This document shows, one piece after another, positions 17,601 to 24,966 of a stretch of 64,000 bases of DNA. The first letter of the stretch is position 1, and the number at the start of each line of letters is the position of its first letter. The translations under genes and the position numbers were made by a program. The DNA is from Streptomyces sp. TG1A-60 (GTDB lineage: Bacteria > Actinomycetota > Actinomycetes > Streptomycetales > Streptomycetaceae), in assembly GCF_037201975.1 (NCBI RefSeq), contig NZ_CP147520.1:1922001-1986000 (forward strand), written 5' to 3'. A model generated the notes under the pieces. That model did no database searches, had not been told where the DNA came from, and saw nothing but the letters and a program-made list of their open reading frames with translations.

Positions 17601-19077
17601 TGGCCCGGAAGACCAGGGCGTCGAGCGCGTCGGAGACGCCGTCGGCGACCGCGAACAGGTGCAGACCCGACTCGGTGCGCAGCCGCTCCTTGAGAACGCT
17701 GCGCTGCGGGGCCGGCGGCCTGCCGGTCAGGATCAGATAGGAGACGGCGCCCAGCCCGAAGACGTCCAGGTCCCCGGGGTCGGGGAAGGGCTGGTCGGTC
17801 TCGGGGGCGAGGTAGACGTGGGCCGCGTCCTCGATCAGCGCCGCGTCCAGCGCGGAGCCGCCGATGGACCGGAAGAAGGTGGCGTTGCTGTCGAAGTCGC
17901 GGGCCGCGGTCTGCCAGTCGGTGATACGCAGCTCGGGGCCTGCGCCCTCGCCCCGGAACGACACGTAGACGGAACGCGCCGCCAGCGCCCGGTGGTACAG
18001 CGAGCGGCTGTGGGCGTGCCGGACGGCCTCGGCGAGCTGACGCACGAGGTCGAGGCGGATCTCGGGGGTGAGCCTGCTGCCGTAGGTGTCCAGGTACTGG
18101 TCCAGGCGCAGGTCGGTGTGCCGGTGGCGGAAGAGGATCGCCGGGCCGCCCTCGTGGTCACGCAGCTCGACGGCGTCGACGATGCCCCGGTGCGTGATGC
18201 CCTGCAGAACCTGGTACTCACGGCGGGCCGCGCGCTCCGTCTTCCCGCGGTCCGCGTCGGTCGCGCCCTGGCTCACCAGGTAGATACGGACGCGGCCCTC
18301 CTCCTGGGCCAGACCGTCGTCCCGCTTGGCGAGGCGGTCCTCCCACGAGGCGCCCGCGTCGAGGGGGTGCGGCTCCATCTTCCAGGCGTCACCGAAACGC
18401 AGATGACCGGTCGACTGGCGGATGCCGATGGTCTTCAGCAGCTCGGGCAGCCGGTGCCGGGAGAACTCCTCGGTGATGCGCCGCTCGGGCCGGTCGGGGG
18501 GCAGTCCGAGGAAGTCCTGCCAGATGCGGCCGAGGCCGCTCGCGCCGTCGTCGCGCCCGTACACGCGAAGACGCTGGACGTCGTCGAGGTGGCTGACCAG
18601 GTCCGGGGCCGAAAGGAAGACGGCGGGCTCGATACGCGGAACCATCCGGTCGCTCCGGTAGAGCTTCCGGGCGGCCCACTGAAGCTGGCTGCGCAGTTCC
18701 TTGGACTTGAGGTCGTTGAAGTGCAGCGGGTTGTTGATGGTCCGGGTGCGGTCGGCACCGCGGAAACTCCAGGTGGACCCGGTGTTGCGGAGCTCGCCGG
18801 GATGGCTCTTGATCTCGACGAGGAAGAGGCCGGCGGGGACGGCGACCAGCAGATCGCACTCGTTGACCCGGCCCGACCGGGCGGTGAAGGAGAAGGTCGC
18901 CCAGGCCCGGTACGGCTCGGCCGCGGGCATCAGACGCCTGACGTGGTCCAGCGCGTCCTGCTCCCAGGAGTAGGGAGAGGGACGCTCCTGGAACCACTGC
19001 TGAGCGGGCCTGACCGGTCCCGGCTCGGGCACGGCCGGACCGGGTGTCCGCCGCGGCTCCCCTCCCGATGCTGCCAC
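14668..19077 (-). CDS. pglW: PglW, NERD-domain serine/threonine kinase of BREX type 2
   Basis: A 1,469-aa protein. Residues about 60-100 form a NERD nuclease-related domain (D75 in ECDLLVAV, E88/K90 in VEIKSHPGE). A first kinase-like domain (about 260-500) has HRA instead of HRD, so it is probably a pseudokinase. A second kinase domain (about 540-820) has HRDIKPDN at 669-676, a DFS in place of DFG and GTRGYLDPFL. The C-terminal half is the long helical PglW-specific region. PglW is the autophosphorylating kinase of the Pgl system and is thought to signal infection. In this orientation it is encoded upstream of pglX, separated by the convergent HEPN-like gene. Confidence 0.95.
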   Translation of the reverse strand: MAASGGEPRRTPGPAVPEPGPVRPAQQWFQERPSPYSWEQDALDHVRRLMPAAEPYRAWATFSFTARSGRVNECDLLVAVPAGLFLVEIKSHPGELRNTGSTWSFRGADRTRTINNPLHFNDLKSKELRSQLQWAARKLYRSDRMVPRIEPAVFLSAPDLVSHLDDVQRLRVYGRDDGASGLGRIWQDFLGLPPDRPERRITEEFSRHRLPELLKTIGIRQSTGHLRFGDAWKMEPHPLDAGASWEDRLAKRDDGLAQEEGRVRIYLVSQGATDADRGKTERAARREYQVLQGITHRGIVDAVELRDHEGGPAILFRHRHTDLRLDQYLDTYGSRLTPEIRLDLVRQLAEAVRHAHSRSLYHRALAARSVYVSFRGEGAGPELRITDWQTAARDFDSNATFFRSIGGSALDAALIEDAAHVYLAPETDQPFPDPGDLDVFGLGAVSYLILTGRPPAPQRSVLKERLRTESGLHLFAVADGVSDALDALVFRATRADVDDRLSSAEEFLDLLDEAERAGAVPDSAATEAVDPLEALPGQALDDEWSVRRVLGTGATARALLVERAVEDDDGTVRVEERVFKVALDEQKADRLRAEERALKLVGGGAVVQLRGDGLREIGSRTVLQLEYAGEQSLGARLRGEGQLTYDDLERFGENLFLALDQLAANGVRHRDIKPDNLGIQRRKDFTWQLKLFDFSLTDASDRDVKAGTRGYLDPFLGSVRRPHFDDHAERYAAAVTLHEMASGERPLWGDGRSDPLTNESAELHIAGEVFYRPLQPGLTAFFRRALHRDIEHRFDTLRQMKDAWQKVFRDADTDRPPTTPSTVGTEAEGTEQARDRAALAADAGTELELAGLSPRAVTVAAGLGATTVGQLLDVQPSVIRKARGAGPLVLKELNRRRNQWVAALRGKAAVPAARRAASPAGDEDTRAGVTGILSVDDMAGLLTPPSGRKGSHRADVVRLTLGLPPEDGGLSPLGPWPVQARIAEHLGIKQPPVSRHHRAEIKRWAEARWLREVCGELVEVVGNFGRVMTASQAAQELRALHGAQDDAPERVLARSLAVVRAAVEAETREEEGHEPRLAVHRRGDTVLLASESLPGTDDPNPRELADYAAELGATAEKLAGREPLPGRAEVVRELRAVPAPEGFTPLADTHLVPLAAAVASSAVRHTPRLELYRRDLGLERALRISQAGAGVRADRGISATELVARVRARFPDLDVLADGREPTPVVLEDALRAARFDLRHDDEAGRFLPPAPSSTGPWSSTGSVTSMLPPVRAHARRESDDAHGALREQLTESADRGGFLALTVKAARLQGTAEMIAARFPVVPVDLGALFLREFTRLVEEKGQDWRTVLRADAASAPGRVKPGLATFVRVVWQRVADDLAARSAEPRTILFLHDAGLIARYWDEGGRTFLVALQAAARLPSKGPHGLWLLCPMESRTQDPHLDGQPVEALRNDGELAYLDGGFLKQPA

Positions 19078-19304
19078 TGCGTCGGCCTCCTCACCGCTCG
19101 GCCCTCAGGGCCCGACAAAATGACGCACCATCAGCACCAGCGTCAGAAGAGCGTCAGGATGGTCGATCCTAGTCCGGCGGGAAAGCGACACGCACCTGCT
19201 CCTCACACCCACACTGAATGAAGCAGCAGGTCAGATGGCCCCAGCAGCTCTCACCGACTCCACCCTACGAGGGGAACCTCACCCGTACCTCACGACGTGG
19301 AACG

Positions 19305-19697
19305 TCAGGAAACGGGGAACCAAGTCGACAGGCGCTTGGCAATGGCCGGTACATCGATGTTGTCCTGCGCGACCTCCTCGACGAACGGGCCGGCAACGGA
19401 GACGGGCGGCGGGACGGTACTGGCGCTGACGCCGTTGAGCCGCAGGAAGACACGCATGGTAAGCCAGGCGGTGCGCTTGTTGCCGTCGATCAGCGCGTGA
19501 TTGCGGGCAACGGAGTGCAGCAGTGCCGCCGCCTTCTCGTGCAGCGTGGGATACAGCTCGGCTCCGAACACGTTGGTCCGGGGCCGTTCGATCGCTGACA
19601 CCAAAAGTCCCAGGTCACGCACGCTGTGCTCGGTACCGTTGACCTTGCGGGCGATGGCCAGGATCTCGTCGATCTGGATGTAGCGCACTTCGGTCAC
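19305..19697 (-). CDS. doc: Doc-like Fic-family toxin
   Basis: A 130-aa protein with the Doc motif HALIDGNKRTA at residues 67-77 (His67, Asp71, Asn73, Lys74, Arg75) and the preceding LHEKAAALLHSVARN helix. Doc proteins phosphorylate elongation factor Tu and stop translation; the K in GNKRTA separates them from AMP-transferring Fic enzymes. Length matches Doc (about 126 aa). Its ATG overlaps the stop of the upstream antitoxin gene by 4 bp. It lies directly upstream of pglW, so the pair may stabilise the defence locus or act as a second barrier to phage. Confidence 0.9.
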   Translation of the reverse strand: MTEVRYIQIDEILAIARKVNGTEHSVRDLGLLVSAIERPRTNVFGAELYPTLHEKAAALLHSVARNHALIDGNKRTAWLTMRVFLRLNGVSASTVPPPVSVAGPFVEEVAQDNIDVPAIAKRLSTWFPVS

Positions 19698-19888
19698 TTC
19701 AGGTAGTCCAGGATCTCCGCATCGCTGTCCATGAGCTCGGCCAGGACGTCATCGACCTTCAGCTCGGCCCGGTTCTGGGCGTCACGGATGGCCTCAATGG
19801 CAAGTTCCTGCTTGCTGCGGCGCTCCCGACGAGCCCGCTCGGTGAGCTTCGCGTCAAGGTCGTCGGGGAGTCGGAGTGTCATCGCCAT
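19694..19888 (-). CDS. ribbon-helix-helix antitoxin of the Doc pair
   Basis: A 64-aa protein. MTLRLPDDLDAKLTERARRE is a typical ribbon-helix-helix DNA-binding segment, followed by SKQELAIEAIRDA and an acidic tail (DVLAELMDSDAEILDYL) that would bind the toxin. It precedes the toxin with a 4-bp overlap. An inverted repeat lies 9 bp upstream of the ATG, so autorepression is likely. No clear ribosome site precedes the ATG at 19888; a second in-frame ATG lies two codons later. Confidence 0.85.
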   Translation of the reverse strand: MAMTLRLPDDLDAKLTERARRERRSKQELAIEAIRDAQNRAELKVDDVLAELMDSDAEILDYLK

Positions 19889-19896
19889 ATAGCGAT

Positions 19897-19913
19897 GATA
19901 CCGGACTGGTATC
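19897..19913. promoter_or_regulatory. operator candidate of the Doc toxin-antitoxin operon
   Basis: Inverted repeat GATACC-N5-GGTATC lies 9 bp upstream of the antitoxin start, where an autoregulatory antitoxin would bind over the promoter or transcription start. Short arms make this moderate evidence. Confidence 0.5.
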
Positions 19914-20143
19914 TAGGCGGCGAGGTGACACCAGCCACTCAAGACCACGGACCACGGCGCCGTCCCTTGCGGCCCGGTCGGGCCGCGCTCCCGGTTCCAA
20001 GGTGCGTGCGAAGGTGGCAGGACGCGCCGCCGCCGGGCAGGTGCGGTCGGACCCTCGAACCAAAGTCCTTGCCCCGTGCCGACGGCCCCCGGTCCGCGGC
20101 CCGGGCCGGAGAGGTCCGCGAGGTTGAGACTTTCGATATCCGA

Positions 20144-20352
20144 GCGTCAAAATTCTGCATTCCGCATCGCCACGTCGCCCGCGAGACCCGCGCCAGCCCT
20201 TGAAGCTGCAGCTCAGACCGTTTCCGCACAAGCGAACCTCAGCCGACGCATTCCGCGAGCGAAAACAAGTCGAACTGGCCACCTGGAATACAAAGGAGCA
20301 GGCCAGAGCGCCTTTGTGACGGGCTCCAAAATCGCCACACACTCCACATGAT
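20144..20352 (-). repeat. decayed attachment-site copy C: 3' end of the rRNA methyltransferase gene
   Basis: On the minus strand 20300-20352 encodes HVECVAILEPV, the same C-terminal peptide as the methyltransferase at 45149-46479. The nucleotides ACTCCACATGAT (20341-20352) are shared with the exact core repeats at 32331 and 45184, then similarity ends abruptly toward higher coordinates. The stop codon is lost, so this copy has decayed. A single GCGTCA lies at 20144. This is the likely outer boundary of the stacked elements. The rest of the 19914-20238 gap shows nothing else. Confidence 0.65.
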
Positions 20353-20541
20353 CCGGATCCGGTCGCCGTACCGGGAGTGCAGGTCACGGATGCCTTCTGC
20401 CGAGCTTTCGGTGACCGGGCAGGTCAGCGACCCGACGCCCAGGTCGGTCCGGGGAAGAAGCATGTCGCTCATGACGACGCGGATCGTGGGGCGGTCGATG
20501 CGGTAGGGCTCCGGCCGGTCGACGGTGGTGGTGCTGGTCAT
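20239..20541 (-). pseudogene. redoxin-like protein, internally deleted and truncated at the att site
   Basis: The ATG at 20541 has AGGAG 7 nt upstream and starts MTSTTTVDRPEPYRIDRPTI followed by SDMLLPRTDLGVG, then jumps directly to GSLTCPVTESSAEGIRDLHS and GDRIRI. In redoxin proteins of this kind a block of about 30 residues normally separates these parts, so an in-frame deletion is likely. After IRI, at 20353, the frame runs into the decayed attachment site and ends in unrelated sequence at 20239, so the C-terminal thioredoxin-fold half is gone. The start overlaps the flavoprotein stop by 4 bp, placing it last in the radical SAM operon. I infer it is non-functional. Confidence 0.65.
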
Positions 20542-21778
20542 GGCAAGCTCCTGCGATTCGGATCCTCTGCCTGTGAGGGAAACCCGCCGAGCGGGCGTGG
20601 GCCTTCCACCCCGGCGTATCCGGTGGCGATCTCGTCGACCTGCTGGTAGCCGGTGCGCAGCAGGAAGGTGTTCAGGCGGCCGTAGGACTTGGCACCCAGG
20701 ATGAAGAAGTCGGGCTCGGGGCTGCGGAGCTGGGCGATGCCGGTGGCGGGCTGGGTGAGGCAGTCGCCGCCCGCCGCGCCGAGCAGGGCGGCGGAGAGGT
20801 TCATGGGGGCGCCGGTGGCGTAACACTCGTGGATCTGGAGCTGACGGTAGAGGGTGTGGTCGCCGGTGTAGCCGGTGAGCGAGACGACGTGATCGGCGAG
20901 CACCTCGCGGGGACCGTCGGCGGTGGCGAGGCGTACGAGCACGCCCTCGCCATCGGGAGCCTGGGACAGGGCCTGGACGTGGGCGCCGGTGTGGACGGTA
21001 ACGCGGTCGTGCGCGCCCGTCGCCAGGGCCCGTGCGGTGGAGACGAGTTCCTGGCGGCCCGGCAGAGTGTCCTCGGGGACGGCTCCCCAGTCGGGCGCGG
21101 GGCTGCGTACCACCCATTCGAGGCGGGTGCCGGGGAGCGCGGCGAGGTCCCGCGCGGCGGTCTGGGCGGACTTCCCGGCACCGACCAGGAGAACGGTTCC
21201 CCCCAGCGGTCGGGATCGTCGGCCGAGGGCAGGGTGCGGGTGATGCGGGAGTGCAGGGCCCGTTCGCCCGGGGCGGGGATGCCACCCTGCCCGAGGGGGT
21301 TGGGGTGGGAGTAGGTACCAGTGCAGTCCAGGACCAGGCTCGCTTCGGCGGTCTCCTCGCCGTCGGGGCTGTCCAGCAGAAGCCTGAAGGAGGCCGCCGC
21401 CCGGGTATCGGTGCCGATCTGTTCGTGCTTGAGAAGGCCGGTGCGTGCGATGGCAGCCACGGGGGTGCGGTAGCGGATCCGCCCCTCCAGCGCCGGGAGC
21501 TGTGCGACCGGAGAGAGTACTTCGCCGATGAGCTCATTGCCCGTGGGGCACGCGTCGCCCGTGGGCGCGTGCGGGAGACGGGCGCGCATCCGGCGCGAGA
21601 CGTTCAGGTCCCAGGGGGTGAACAGGCGTACGTGACCCCAGCCGCCTACATGGGCGGCGACGGTGTCCGCCGCCTCGTAGACGGTGAACGGCCATCCGGC
21701 GTCGGCGCAGGCGAGGGCGGCGTCGAGCCCGACGGGTCCGGCGCCGAGGATCGCGACATGCGGTTGTCGCTGCTGCAT
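20538..21778 (-). pseudogene. FAD-dependent NAD(P)-binding oxidoreductase, frameshifted
   Basis: From ATG 21778 the frame reads QPHVAILGAGPVGLDAALAC, a first Rossmann GxGxxG for FAD, and continues to DDPDRWG near 21205. A run of six C on the plus strand (21199-21204) is one short; with seven the protein continues TVLLVGAGKSAQTAARDL, a second GxGxxA motif for NAD(P), and ends at 20538. The restored length is about 413 aa, typical of small flavin monooxygenase or thioredoxin-reductase-like proteins. It lies 36 bp after the phosphoesterase-radical SAM gene and overlaps the redoxin start, so it belongs to the same operon. Substrate is unknown. It may be intact if the indel is an error. Confidence 0.75.
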
Positions 21779-21814
21779 GGTGGTGGACTTCCTTTCCCTA
21801 CGTGTACGGGCGGA

Positions 21815-23494
21815 TCAGACGGCGCAGTGGACGGGCCGGGGAAGGCTGCCGTCGTTCAGACGGGCGGTGAAGAACCGCTCGGTGACCAGCTCCTTGCCCA
21901 CGACGAGCGGGGTGCCCGCGGGGGCGATATGCAGGTCGGGGCTGGTGGCCAGGTCGGCGCCGGCGGGGTGCCAGTGCAGGCCGTCGGCCGTGACGGTCAG
22001 TTCCGGGATGCTGGAGTCCTCGCCGATCTCCGCGCCGGTGTCCGAGAAGCCTCGGCGCAGCAGTGGCCGCACGGCGAAGTGACTGGCGGACAGGCCGAGT
22101 CCGGCCAGCAGTTCGGCGACCGCCGGGACCTCGTGAGTGTTGTCCGGGGTTTCGGTGAGGGCGACCCGCGGGGGCAGTCCGAGGTCGACGAGATGACGGA
22201 TGCCGTCCAGGGTGCGCAGCCAGGAACCAGCGCCCCGGTGTGCGTCGTGCACGGCCGGTGTCGCGCCGTCGAGGGAGGTCTGGACGGTGAGCTTGCGGCC
22301 CGCGAGTGCAGCGAGCCCGGCGGCCCGCCGGCCGCGCAGCAGCATCGCGTTGGTCATGACGACGGTGGGCAGTCGCGTGGTGGCGTAGTCGAGGAGGCCG
22401 ACGATGTCGGGGTGGAGGAAGGGCTCGCCGCCGGTGACGTACAACTCGGTGAACCCGGCCTCCACGGCCTTGTCGACGAGTGCGTGGAAGTCGGTCGCGG
22501 GCAGGGTGCGGGGTGCCGCCTTCGGGGACGAGGCGACCGCGCAGTAGTCGCAGGCAAGGTTGCAGTGAAAGTTGGTGTAGACCCAGAGCCGCGACGGGAA
22601 GTATGCCGTGCCGAAGAGGGGGACAACGGGGCGGTCGCCTTCCGTGGCCCCGGCGGACGCGTCCTCGCCCCAGCCGTCGTCCGCGGGTCGGAACCCGCCC
22701 GGCAGGGTGGAGCGGTAGAGGTGGAAGCGGCCGCGCGAACGTTCGCGCGGCGGGAGGATCTCCAGGCAGGTGGTCCACCAGCCGGTCTCGATGGTCTCGG
22801 TGAAGGTCTCGGGGAGCCCGGCGGCGCGCATCGAGGCTGCCTGCGCCTGCCAGTCGTAGGAGAGCGGGACCAGCTCGGCGGTCGGGCGCCCGCCGTCCAG
22901 GTCGAGGATCGCGTACCAGACCTCTTGACGGCCGTCGTTGGCCGGCTTGCCGAGCACTCCGACGTTCACCACCAGGGTGCCGTCGACCTGGCGCTGCCAG
23001 GGCAGGCCGCTGTGCGTGCACAGGACGACGTCGGCACCCGATGCCTCGGCCCGCAGGCGGTGCTGCTCCTCGGGGAGCGACTCCCACCAGAAGTCGTTCA
23101 GTGCCAGCGTCGAGCCGTGGACCATGTGCACGTCGACGCCGTCGATGGTCTCCCGGCGCTCGGTGGGCAGGGTGCCCATCCAGGCGGCGAAGTCGCGGTG
23201 GGTGGTGGCGAGCGTGTGGTCGTAGATCAGCTGGGCGTACTCGTTGTCCTTGGCGTCGCGGTAGCCGCAGCCGCAGTCGGTGTCGCCGCGCGCGATCGCC
23301 ACGTCGTAGTTCCCGGCGACGCACTCGACGTCGTTGTCGGCAAGGATCGGCCACAGTGCGTTCACGTCGGCGCCGAATCCTCCCAGGTCGCCCAGGCAGA
23401 ACAGGCGCTCGCAGCCGCGGGCGCGGGCGTCGTCGACGAACGCCTGGAGGGCGTACGGGTTTCCGTAGGGGCCTCCGCTGACTGCGATGCGCAT
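21815..23494 (-). CDS. fusion of a calcineurin-like phosphoesterase domain and a radical SAM domain
   Basis: A 559-aa protein. Residues 1-210 follow the YfcE/MJ0936 phosphoesterase pattern: GD at 35-36, GNYD at 61-64, VHGS at 126-129 and THSG at 160-163. The first metal motif, normally D-x-H after the first strand, is replaced by SGGPYGN, so two ligands are missing. Residues about 300-520 are a radical SAM domain with CNLACDYC (Cys311, 315, 318) for the 4Fe-4S cluster and YVTGGEPFLHPD for SAM binding. Radical SAM enzymes cleave SAM to a 5'-deoxyadenosyl radical. It sits between a glycosyltransferase and a flavoprotein in the arsenosugar-like operon; reaction and substrate are unknown. The 60-bp gap before it carries an internal start. 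Confidence 0.85.
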   Translation of the reverse strand: MRIAVSGGPYGNPYALQAFVDDARARGCERLFCLGDLGGFGADVNALWPILADNDVECVAGNYDVAIARGDTDCGCGYRDAKDNEYAQLIYDHTLATTHRDFAAWMGTLPTERRETIDGVDVHMVHGSTLALNDFWWESLPEEQHRLRAEASGADVVLCTHSGLPWQRQVDGTLVVNVGVLGKPANDGRQEVWYAILDLDGGRPTAELVPLSYDWQAQAASMRAAGLPETFTETIETGWWTTCLEILPPRERSRGRFHLYRSTLPGGFRPADDGWGEDASAGATEGDRPVVPLFGTAYFPSRLWVYTNFHCNLACDYCAVASSPKAAPRTLPATDFHALVDKAVEAGFTELYVTGGEPFLHPDIVGLLDYATTRLPTVVMTNAMLLRGRRAAGLAALAGRKLTVQTSLDGATPAVHDAHRGAGSWLRTLDGIRHLVDLGLPPRVALTETPDNTHEVPAVAELLAGLGLSASHFAVRPLLRRGFSDTGAEIGEDSSIPELTVTADGLHWHPAGADLATSPDLHIAPAGTPLVVGKELVTERFFTARLNDGSLPRPVHCAV

Positions 23495-23554
23495 GAGGAC
23501 TGGTCTCCAAGATGTCTAAAGGGGAGGGAGAGAAGGAGCGAGTGAGAGAGGGGC

Positions 23555-24295
23555 TCAGGTCCGGGCGGTCCCCGTCGGGGCAGTGCGTCTGCGCCCGAAC
23601 AGGCGGGGGCCCGCGGTGTAGCGGGTGCGGATGGTTTCCGGATCGACGCCGGCGAAGTACAGCAGTTTCAGGTACTGCATGAAGGCGATCATGCGCCATG
23701 TGCCGTGCGCGACGAGGCGGCGTGAGGAGGCCGTCGAGGTCGCGGGCAGCAGGCGCAGCCGGCCGTGGCGGTGCAGGCGCCGGGACATCTCCAGGTCCTC
23801 CATGATGGCCAGGTCGGGGAAGCCGCCGAGCCTGTCGAAGGCGGTGCGGCGGACGAACATGGCCTGGTCGCCGAAGATGTGGTGCAGTCGGCGGGCCCGG
23901 GCGTTCGACGTCCACGCGAGATAGTTCAGGCCGGGTGTTCTGCGGTCGAAGCGGATGGTGAGTCCGCCACCGACGACGGCCGGGTCGGCGAGAGCGGCCC
24001 GGATCTGGTCCAGTGCGTCGGGGTCGACAGCGGTGTCGGTGTGAACGAACCAGAGGATGTCGCCGGTGGCGTGACGGGCGCCCTCGTTCATCTGCCTGGC
24101 CCGGCCACGCTCGCTGGTCACCACGGTGGCGTGGAGGGCCGCGAGTTCGACGGTGGCGTCGGTGGAGCCGCCGTCGACGACGATCAGCTCGCAGTCGGGG
24201 AAGTCCCGGCACAGGCGGCTCACCGCACTGTGGATGGCGGCTTCCTCGTTCAGGACCGGGACGATGATCGAGACTCGGGGCGGGGTCAGGGGCAT
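23555..24295 (-). CDS. arsenosugar-associated family 2 glycosyltransferase (TIGR04283-like)
   Basis: A 246-aa GT-A glycosyltransferase. VSIIVPVLNEE and ELIVVDGGSTD open the nucleotide-sugar fold, and the family-specific blocks GRARQMNEGA, HTDT, GDQAMFVRR, IMEDLEMSRRLHRHGR and LLYFAGVDPE match the TIGR04283 family, known from radical SAM/selenodomain and arsenosugar gene neighbourhoods. Cytosolic, no membrane segment. Its ATG lies inside the end of the preceding gene (10-bp overlap). In the proposed pathway it would add a sugar or glycerol-type group; this is inferred from family context. Confidence 0.88.
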   Translation of the reverse strand: MPLTPPRVSIIVPVLNEEAAIHSAVSRLCRDFPDCELIVVDGGSTDATVELAALHATVVTSERGRARQMNEGARHATGDILWFVHTDTAVDPDALDQIRAALADPAVVGGGLTIRFDRRTPGLNYLAWTSNARARRLHHIFGDQAMFVRRTAFDRLGGFPDLAIMEDLEMSRRLHRHGRLRLLPATSTASSRRLVAHGTWRMIAFMQYLKLLYFAGVDPETIRTRYTAGPRLFGRRRTAPTGTART

Positions 24296-24966
24296 GACGT
24301 CTCCTCGGGCCGGAGCAGAGCGGCGATACGTGCCGGCAGCACCGGATCCGTGAGAAGCGCCGTCGCGTCATCGGGGGTGCCCGGGTCCCGCAGCGGACGG
24401 AGCGTCCCCATGCTCAGCCCGCCGTCATGGGCGAGGGCGCGGGTGGCGGTCGGTACCCGGTCCGTGCTCCAGACCTCCGGGCCGAGGGCGAACAGGGAGG
24501 TGTGGGGCGCGCGCAGGCCGATCAGGTAGTAGCCGCCGTCCAGTGCAGGGCCCAGTGCCACGTCATGGTTCTCCAGGGCGGTGAAGGCGGCGGTCAGATG
24601 GCTGCCGGTGAGGGTCGGTGCGTCGGTGCCGACGACCAGCAGGGGTCCCGCACCGTCGGCGAAGGCATCGGTCACGGCCGTGGCCAGGCGCTCTCCGAGG
24701 TTCCCGCCGCGCTGGAGCAGCAAGCGGACACCGGCGGGCACTGCCGCGCTGATGGCGTCCTCGCCTTCGCCCGGGGCGTAGGCGAGGTAGGCCCTGGGGG
24801 TGTGGGAGGTAGCCAGTTCCACGGTGTGGCGGATCAGTTCGGCCTGGAGAACCGCGCAGCGCAGAGGACTCAGCAGCGGGTGCAACCGGGTCTTGACCAG
24901 TCCGGGACGGGGCGCCTTGGCCATGATCAGGATGGCGGGAGTGCCCTGGGGGCCGGGGGTGTTCAT
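24286..24966 (-). CDS. arsenosugar-associated DUF2064 transferase (TIGR04282-like)
   Basis: A 226-aa protein with the TIGR04282 pattern: AILIMAKAPRPGLVKTRL at the N-terminus, LLVVGTDAPTLT in the middle and ALGPALDGGYYLIGLR after it, a fold related to CofC-type nucleotidyltransferases. It regularly accompanies TIGR04283 glycosyltransferases and radical SAM proteins. The ATG at 24966 overlaps the stop of the phosphorylase gene (ATGA). Probable cytosolic transferase; donor and acceptor unknown. Confidence 0.88.
   Translation of the reverse strand: MNTPGPQGTPAILIMAKAPRPGLVKTRLHPLLSPLRCAVLQAELIRHTVELATSHTPRAYLAYAPGEGEDAISAAVPAGVRLLLQRGGNLGERLATAVTDAFADGAGPLLVVGTDAPTLTGSHLTAAFTALENHDVALGPALDGGYYLIGLRAPHTSLFALGPEVWSTDRVPTATRALAHDGGLSMGTLRPLRDPGTPDDATALLTDPVLPARIAALLRPEETSCP

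Noticed and set aside
16222..19221. A 999-codon open frame opposite pglW
   Set aside because: Composition is that of the antisense frame of pglW; no motif, and the kinase/NERD protein on the other strand is well supported.
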